Positions 25,303-28,714 of a DNA stretch of 28,714 nt are shown in pieces. This DNA comes from Candidatus Bathyarchaeota archaeon (GTDB lineage: Archaea; Thermoproteota; Bathyarchaeia; Bathyarchaeales; UBA233), in contig SMYP01000051.1 of assembly GCA_007050895.1 (NCBI GenBank), forward strand, positions 3,039 through 31,752, in the 5' to 3' direction. Position numbers and translations under genes: made by a program. The notes beneath the pieces were generated by a model, which did no database searches, had not been told where the DNA came from, and saw only the letters and a program-made list of their open reading frames with translations. The stretch's first letter is position 1; every line of letters starts with the position of its first letter.

Positions 25303-25650
25303 TCAATGCTGTGAAGAGCTTGAGGAATTGTAGGCTTCGATGAATTCTCTAGCGAATTTGTCAGCGTTTTTTTCTGTGCCCCTGTGTTCTCTGTCCACCG
25401 AAGTGCGCAGGTGATGGTAGAACTCATGTAAGATAACAAAAGGATTTCCCATCACGTCGCTGTTGAGCACAGATATTGTAGCGGCTTTGGGCATGTAGCA
25501 ACCAAAAGCTTTCGCCTTGTGTCCTTTTGGCAAACCTACTTTCAGTTTCGGCGTGCTAACCTTATAGTTCTCAGCTAGTAGGTCAAGAGCTATTTCGGTC
25601 TGTTTACTTAGAATGAGCGAGACGATTAGCGGTTTAAAGTTGCTGTCCAA
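25303..25650 (-). CDS. Small HExxH zinc metallopeptidase-like protein
   Basis: A 115-residue protein with His75-Glu76-x-x-His79 in ILHEFYHHLR and a likely third ligand, Glu93, in GTEKNADKFAREF, the order of gluzincin-type or SprT-like small peptidases. The N-terminal 70 residues include GCYMPKAATISVLN, typical of the strand before the active helix. The start is a TTG; a stop codon three codons upstream leaves no longer option. The C-terminus is Ser-rich. It converges with the JAMM gene. It may be a protease or a toxin-like peptidase; the substrate is unknown. Confidence 0.8.
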   Translation of the reverse strand: MDSNFKPLIVSLILSKQTEIALDLLAENYKVSTPKLKVGLPKGHKAKAFGCYMPKAATISVLNSDVMGNPFVILHEFYHHLRTSVDREHRGTEKNADKFAREFIEAYNSSSSSQH

Positions 25651-25720
25651 TGCGTATCACAACAGTTGTTTGTGTGGAGCAGAAATACGATTAGAAAATT
25701 AAAGGATTTGGGTTTCTTTG

Positions 25721-26071
25721 TTAGATGGCGGTGACAACGACGATGAGATTATTCAGGACTGCAAATAGAAGGATAGCCGTGACTACCACATATGCAGCGC
25801 GTAGTACCATTCGGGCGCATTTGAATGATTTTGTGCTCTTGTCGGGTGTTCCCACAAGTGTTTTCTCCGCCTTGTAGAATAGCAAGCCCACCATTAGGGT
25901 TGTGGAGAGTTTTATAACAGTAAACACGGGCAAGCTTGTTTGGGTTATATCTGCAAGAAATGGGTTGCTTTCCACAGCTCCAAAGTACATTATTCCAATT
26001 ATGGTTGTCAACCAATCTATGGAGCCCATCAGAATGAGTGACAGGCTAGGAACCGCCCTAATATTTAGCAT
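25721..26071 (-). CDS. Small membrane protein, DUF5658-like
   Basis: A 116-residue protein with three to four hydrophobic segments. DWLTTIIGIMYFGAVESNPFL resembles the DUF5658 signature, in which an Asp in the first helix and a GA-x-E-x-NP turn are conserved. A short basic cytoplasmic loop (KAEKTLVGTPDKSTKSFK) separates the halves. ATG start at 26071. The function of the family is unknown. It is a single gene between the HExxH gene and tRNA-Val. Confidence 0.75.
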   Translation of the reverse strand: MLNIRAVPSLSLILMGSIDWLTTIIGIMYFGAVESNPFLADITQTSLPVFTVIKLSTTLMVGLLFYKAEKTLVGTPDKSTKSFKCARMVLRAAYVVVTAILLFAVLNNLIVVVTAI

Positions 26072-26209
26072 ATTTGCCTTCTCCTCGCCCCTCTTGAACT
26101 ATGATGTATTAGGCGGAACCTGTTTAAGAATTGAACTGCCAGACACGATATATTCTCAAATCAAACTAAACAAGACAGACGCTGCTTACCACCTATAACG
26201 CGCAAAACC

Positions 26210-26218
26210 CATAAATAA
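26210..26218 (+). promoter_or_regulatory. TATA box of tRNA-Val
   Basis: CATAAATAA lies 36-44 bases before the tRNA 5' end, near the usual distance for an archaeal promoter with a short 5' leader. Confidence 0.55.
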
Positions 26219-26235
26219 CTCGAACACCGAAACTT

Positions 26236-26526
26236 TCACTGCACAAGCAAAGTGGGCCGGTCGTCTAGCCTGGTTAGGACATCTGCTTGACGTGCAGAAG
26301 GTCGCCGGTCCGAATCCGGTCCGGCCCACCATTCACGATTTTTACTGGTTGAATCAGAGATATTTAATGGATTACACTTTGAGAATTGCGTTATTAGGTG
26401 CTTTAAGTGGTTTTCAAATGTTTTACTGAGATTGAAGCCAAGAGATTTCGATTTTGCCACGAGGTCTTTATCTAGATATAATACTACATTACGTTTTGTT
26501 GACATTGCATTTGCATCCGCGCACAT
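26236..26526 (-). pseudogene. N-terminal fragment of an SSV-type integrase, antisense across tRNA-Val
   Basis: A 96-codon frame. The first part, STKRNVVLYLDKDLVAKSKS then LGFNLSKTFENHLKHLITQF, has the ribbon-helix-helix-like look of the N-terminus of archaeal tyrosine integrases. The second part (WWAGPDSDRRPSARQADVLTRL...) is the antisense reading of the tRNA gene itself. This is the arrangement left when an SSV-type element inserts in the 3' half of a tRNA and splits its own integrase gene. The catalytic C-terminal half (R...HxxR...Y) is absent. An internal ATG at 26505 is an alternative start. Interpretation from pattern recognition; an overlapping host gene is the alternative. Confidence 0.65.
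26254..26331 (+). tRNA. tRNA-Val(GAC), CCA encoded
   Basis: Acceptor stem GGGCCGG/CCGGCCC with discriminator A and encoded CCA at 26329-26331. The anticodon stem is UCUGC/GCAGA around the loop UUGACGU, giving anticodon GAC (valine). The T-arm contains GGUCCGAAUCC. No intron. A T-run (GATTTTTA) follows about 8 bases later. Its 3' half is the probable attachment site of the element on its right. Confidence 0.96.
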
Positions 26527-26549
26527 GCGATGGGAAGTTCTATGTTATA
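26503..26549. repeat. 47-bp promoter-like direct repeat, copy A
   Basis: It matches copy B at 28227-28273 at 44 of 47 positions. It covers the first codons and the TATA-like ATATAAC (minus strand) ahead of the integrase fragment. Confidence 0.85.
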
Positions 26550-26573
26550 TGTTTGGTCTTTTAAGAAGTCGAT

Positions 26574-26661
26574 GATTTTCTAATTTCTAAATTTTAACCG
26601 GATATCCAAAAAAATAGAATTCTAAAAAAATTATTAATTTAGAAAATAGAATTTTGAAAAA
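26574..26661. repeat. AT-rich imperfect direct repeat with inverted arms, copy A
   Basis: The element begins GATTTTCTAATTTCTAAATT and ends AATTTAGAAAATAGAATTTT; the two ends are near-complements of each other, so it can form a hairpin. A related copy lies at 27419-27509. This copy sits just behind the stop of the surface protein gene, so a terminator-like or protein-binding role is possible. Confidence 0.75.
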
Positions 26662-26670
26662 CTAGATTCT

Positions 26671-27327
26671 CTAGTGTTTGCGTTTCTTGAAGTAGACCAG
26701 CAGACCTACGGCACCTAAGGCAATTCCTGCTGAAGACAAATAGAACAGTTGTACTGGAAAAGCTGCTAATTGAGACGTAGCTTCTGGAGTAGTTGTGGGT
26801 GTAGGCGTTGGGTTGGATGTTGGTTCTGGAGAAGGCTCTGGAGCGTCTACAGTGAAGTTGACAGTATCAGATAACGCCTCATAGTAAATATACTCACTAA
26901 AGTCGCCTGGAAGCCCACGCATTATGCTAACGCCCCTGCAATAAGCATTAAGCTGCAAGCTGTGTAATCCGTTCTGTAAATCTGTTAGATTCAAAGAATA
27001 AGAGAAAGGAACAGGCAATTCACTGTTAACAGCGACACTGCTGTAAACTGCTCCATCTAAAATAATCCTGACGCCAAGCACTGCACAAATGTAGGTTTCT
27101 CCAATGAACCAATTGCTGCTTGGTCTGGTTAAGGTGAAAGAAACCACCACAGTATTAGAAGAAACTAACTTGTTATTCAAGGGTGATTTTATAGTTATTA
27201 TTGGTGACCCATTTAATTCATGGATAAAGAGTCCATTCGCTTCCACTAACTGAACGAACTGCACTCCAAAAACCAGTAAAACAATCAATCCAGAAACGAT
27301 TACGAGTGCTAATGCTGTTCTATTCAT
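26671..27327 (-). CDS. Cell-surface protein with Ig-like domain, Pro/Thr linker and C-terminal anchor
   Basis: A 218-residue protein from the ATG at 27327. An N-terminal hydrophobic helix (ALALVIVSGLIVLLVFGVQF) directs export. An external beta-sandwich domain follows (ITIKSPLNNKLVSSNTVVVSFT ... LTDLQNGLHSLQLNAY), typical of archaeal surface proteins with Ig-like folds. A linker rich in Pro, Thr and Ser (EPSPEPTSNPTPTPTTTPE) leads to a C-terminal membrane helix and KKRKH. It is therefore an anchored surface protein. It is flanked on both sides by the two AT-rich repeats and lies within the putative integrated element. Ligand unknown. Confidence 0.85.
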   Translation of the reverse strand: MNRTALALVIVSGLIVLLVFGVQFVQLVEANGLFIHELNGSPIITIKSPLNNKLVSSNTVVVSFTLTRPSSNWFIGETYICAVLGVRIILDGAVYSSVAVNSELPVPFSYSLNLTDLQNGLHSLQLNAYCRGVSIMRGLPGDFSEYIYYEALSDTVNFTVDAPEPSPEPTSNPTPTPTTTPEATSQLAAFPVQLFYLSSAGIALGAVGLLVYFKKRKH

Positions 27328-27418
27328 TAACAGCACCCAAACATTACTAGCCTATTTCATGCTAAAAGGTGTATTTGTAAAGAATCCTTGACTCAAGATT
27401 TCTTGACAAGATCGAAGG

Positions 27419-27509
27419 GATTTTCTAATTTCTAAATTCTAACAGGGTATACAAAACAGAAAATTAATTTCTAAGAAATATTTTGTTTAGAAAATAGAAT
27501 TTAGAAAAG
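27419..27509. repeat. AT-rich imperfect direct repeat with inverted arms, copy B
   Basis: Shares GATTTTCTAATTTCTAAATT with copy A (identical over 20 bases) and TTTAGAAAATAGAATTT at the other end; the middle is less alike. It lies upstream of the surface protein gene and behind the methyltransferase gene. Confidence 0.75.
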
Positions 27510-27589
27510 TCATTCCCATAAACACCCGACAAAACAGTAAAAAGATGCAGCACAACCCGACAAAGTAATCACACTTTGATTAATAGCGT

Positions 27590-28159
27590 CTATTTCTTAA
27601 ACACAAGTGCCCACCTATCTCCAATCAGGGGATCACCGCTCCGTTCGACTCTGAACCCTTCAAGGATTTCATTCCACTTCTCTTCGCTCATGTAACTCCC
27701 CCAACCCTTAGCTGCACTAAGATACGCTTGTCCTTTTGGCTTGAGAATACGCTTCATCTCTACTACAACCAATTCGAGCTGTTGTGGCGCCACTGAGCAA
27801 AGTAAACCATTTGCAAGAATAAAGTCAACCGATCCATCTTCTATAAAACTAAGATCTGAGGCAGATGACGCATGAATCTCGATATTGTGATAACCCACTT
27901 TATCCACCTTTTTCTCCAACGATTGGATAACCTTCTCATCCGAATCAACCGCGTAGACTTTTCCTTCATTACCAACACAGTTAGCTAGAGCCAGCGTATA
28001 AAAACCTGGACCACACCCAAGGTCAGCAACCACCTGACCGTTTTTCACATAGGAACAATATTTTTTTGGATTACTAAATAAAGTACTAAACTTATGACCC
28101 CAAACAGGAAAATGCTTATCACTCTTCTCATTGCTCGTTGCCATTTCCTTAACCAGCAT
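27590..28159 (-). CDS. Class I SAM-dependent methyltransferase
   Basis: A 189-residue cytoplasmic enzyme from the ATG at 28159; a TTG at 28192 and an ATG at 28144 are alternatives. Motif I, which binds S-adenosylmethionine, is VADLGCGPGFYTLALA; the acidic residue after strand 2 is in VYAVDSDEKV; motif IV is VDFILANGLLC. The C-terminal part (EMKRILKPKGQAYLS) is typical of the Methyltransf_11/25 group. The substrate (small molecule, lipid or protein) cannot be read. The 47-bp repeat copy B lies about 70-115 bases upstream with a TATA-like core and may be its promoter. Confidence 0.92.
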   Translation of the reverse strand: MLVKEMATSNEKSDKHFPVWGHKFSTLFSNPKKYCSYVKNGQVVADLGCGPGFYTLALANCVGNEGKVYAVDSDEKVIQSLEKKVDKVGYHNIEIHASSASDLSFIEDGSVDFILANGLLCSVAPQQLELVVVEMKRILKPKGQAYLSAAKGWGSYMSEEKWNEILEGFRVERSGDPLIGDRWALVFKK

Positions 28160-28226
28160 TTTACTGATGCGTATATGCTTTATTAAACGCAATCAGAATA
28201 AAAGATTTCAAGATTCCTTCAGTTCC

Positions 28227-28273
28227 CATTGCATTCGCATCCGCGCACAAGCGAAGGGAAGTTCTATGTTATA
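28227..28273. repeat. 47-bp promoter-like direct repeat, copy B
   Basis: 44/47 identical to copy A at 26503-26549. On the minus strand it contains TTATAAC, a TATA-like core upstream of the methyltransferase gene. Confidence 0.85.
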
Positions 28274-28410
28274 AATCTGACCATATAGGTGGACACTAAT
28301 TTCCAAAAATTTTCAGCTTTAAATATTTTTAATGCTAGAAGAAAACCCTGATTTTGCGGAAAAAATAGAAAGAAAAGAAATTAGGAAATATCAAAGCTGG
28401 CGCTGTTTTA

Positions 28411-28714
28411 TTAATCTCCGCCCACAAAATGGAACCGCATATACGCTCCATAAGGACGCTCCAAAGCTATCTCCAAAGACTCCACGGGAGAGAACCCATA
28501 CAACCTATGCAACCAATAGATCGCGCCGTGACTTCCTTCGCCAGGAACCAATGGACTAATCCAAGAACCACCCGCGTATTCTCCAGACCAATAAACCCAG
28601 ACGCCTTCGAATTCGGCCATGTGCTGATTAAAATAGACCATTTTCAATCCACTATTTATGACAAAGGCAACATTGTCCATTATCCCTTGATTCGGATTAG
28701 CATTTCTCCAAAGA
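28411..28714 (-). CDS. Unknown protein, C-terminal part (5' end outside window)
   Basis: The frame is open to the right edge, so the ATG at 28680 is probably internal. The visible 100 residues are rich in Trp, Tyr and Gly (FEGVWVYWSGEYAGGSWISP; GSHGAIYWLHRLYGFSPVE; PYGAYMRFHFVGGD). The style suggests an extracellular or membrane-associated carbohydrate-active domain, but I do not recognise the family. It has no hydrophobic helix in the part seen. The opposite-strand ORF at 28332-28559 overlaps it and is judged spurious. The 138 bases between this gene and the 47-bp repeat hold no gene I can support. Confidence 0.55.
   Translation of the reverse strand, partial: LWRNANPNQGIMDNVAFVINSGLKMVYFNQHMAEFEGVWVYWSGEYAGGSWISPLVPGEGSHGAIYWLHRLYGFSPVESLEIALERPYGAYMRFHFVGGD

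Noticed and set aside
28332..28559. 75-codon + strand ORF at the right edge
   Set aside because: It overlaps the longer minus-strand frame, which stays open to the window edge and has a more protein-like composition; only its first 20 codons look plausible.
26332..28714. CRISPR-like array from the repeats in this region
   Set aside because: There are only two copies of each repeat, spaced by genes, with no regular spacers and no cas genes.

Overview
The window is archaeal. It carries ribosomal protein L37e next to an Sm-like (LSm) RNA-binding protein, TATA-box promoters 25-40 bases ahead of several genes, two archaeal tRNA genes with encoded CCA, a JAMM protease and an FrhB-type F420 protein. 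Gene content and style resemble uncultivated TACK archaea such as Bathyarchaeia, but that placement is an inference without a database search.

Layout. 1-6.7 kb: end of a HAD phosphatase, an unknown gene, the LSm-L37e pair, a CPA2-type antiporter with a small membrane ORF behind it, a peroxiredoxin, an FrhB-like F420 oxidoreductase fused to CBS domains, a zinc ribbon and a DUF1622 membrane protein. 7.1-16.7 kb: a ten-gene operon in the order A, B, CD, H, I, J, K, L, M, N, laid out like complex I/Fpo. Its catalytic subunits keep all four [NiFe]-binding cysteines and the hydrogenase-type C-x2-C proximal-cluster motif. I read it as a group 4 [NiFe] hydrogenase on a full complex-I-like membrane arm. 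Electrons would enter through its own ferredoxin subunit, and perhaps through the FrhB-CBS protein encoded 1.4 kb upstream.

16.7-24.6 kb holds the most novel part: four genes that look like one membrane-linked tubulin/FtsZ system. They are a signal-peptide, single-pass membrane protein; an 884-residue tubulin/FtsZ GTPase whose GTPase and C-terminal domains are separated by about 400 residues of helix; a second FtsZ-fold protein that has lost the glycine-rich GTP-binding signature; and a 960-residue protein with an acidic N-terminus, about ten membrane segments and a long helical tail. The organisation suggests an active/inactive tubulin pair anchored to the membrane. Function is unknown; membrane remodelling or cell shape is a guess.

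24.7-28.7 kb: tRNA-Ser(UGA), a JAMM protease convergent with a small HExxH metallopeptidase, a DUF5658-like membrane protein, and tRNA-Val(GAC). Antisense across this tRNA lies what looks like the N-terminal fragment of an SSV-type integrase. The sequence to its right (surface protein, SAM methyltransferase, two families of duplicated non-coding repeats and a partial gene) is therefore probably part or remnant of an integrated element.
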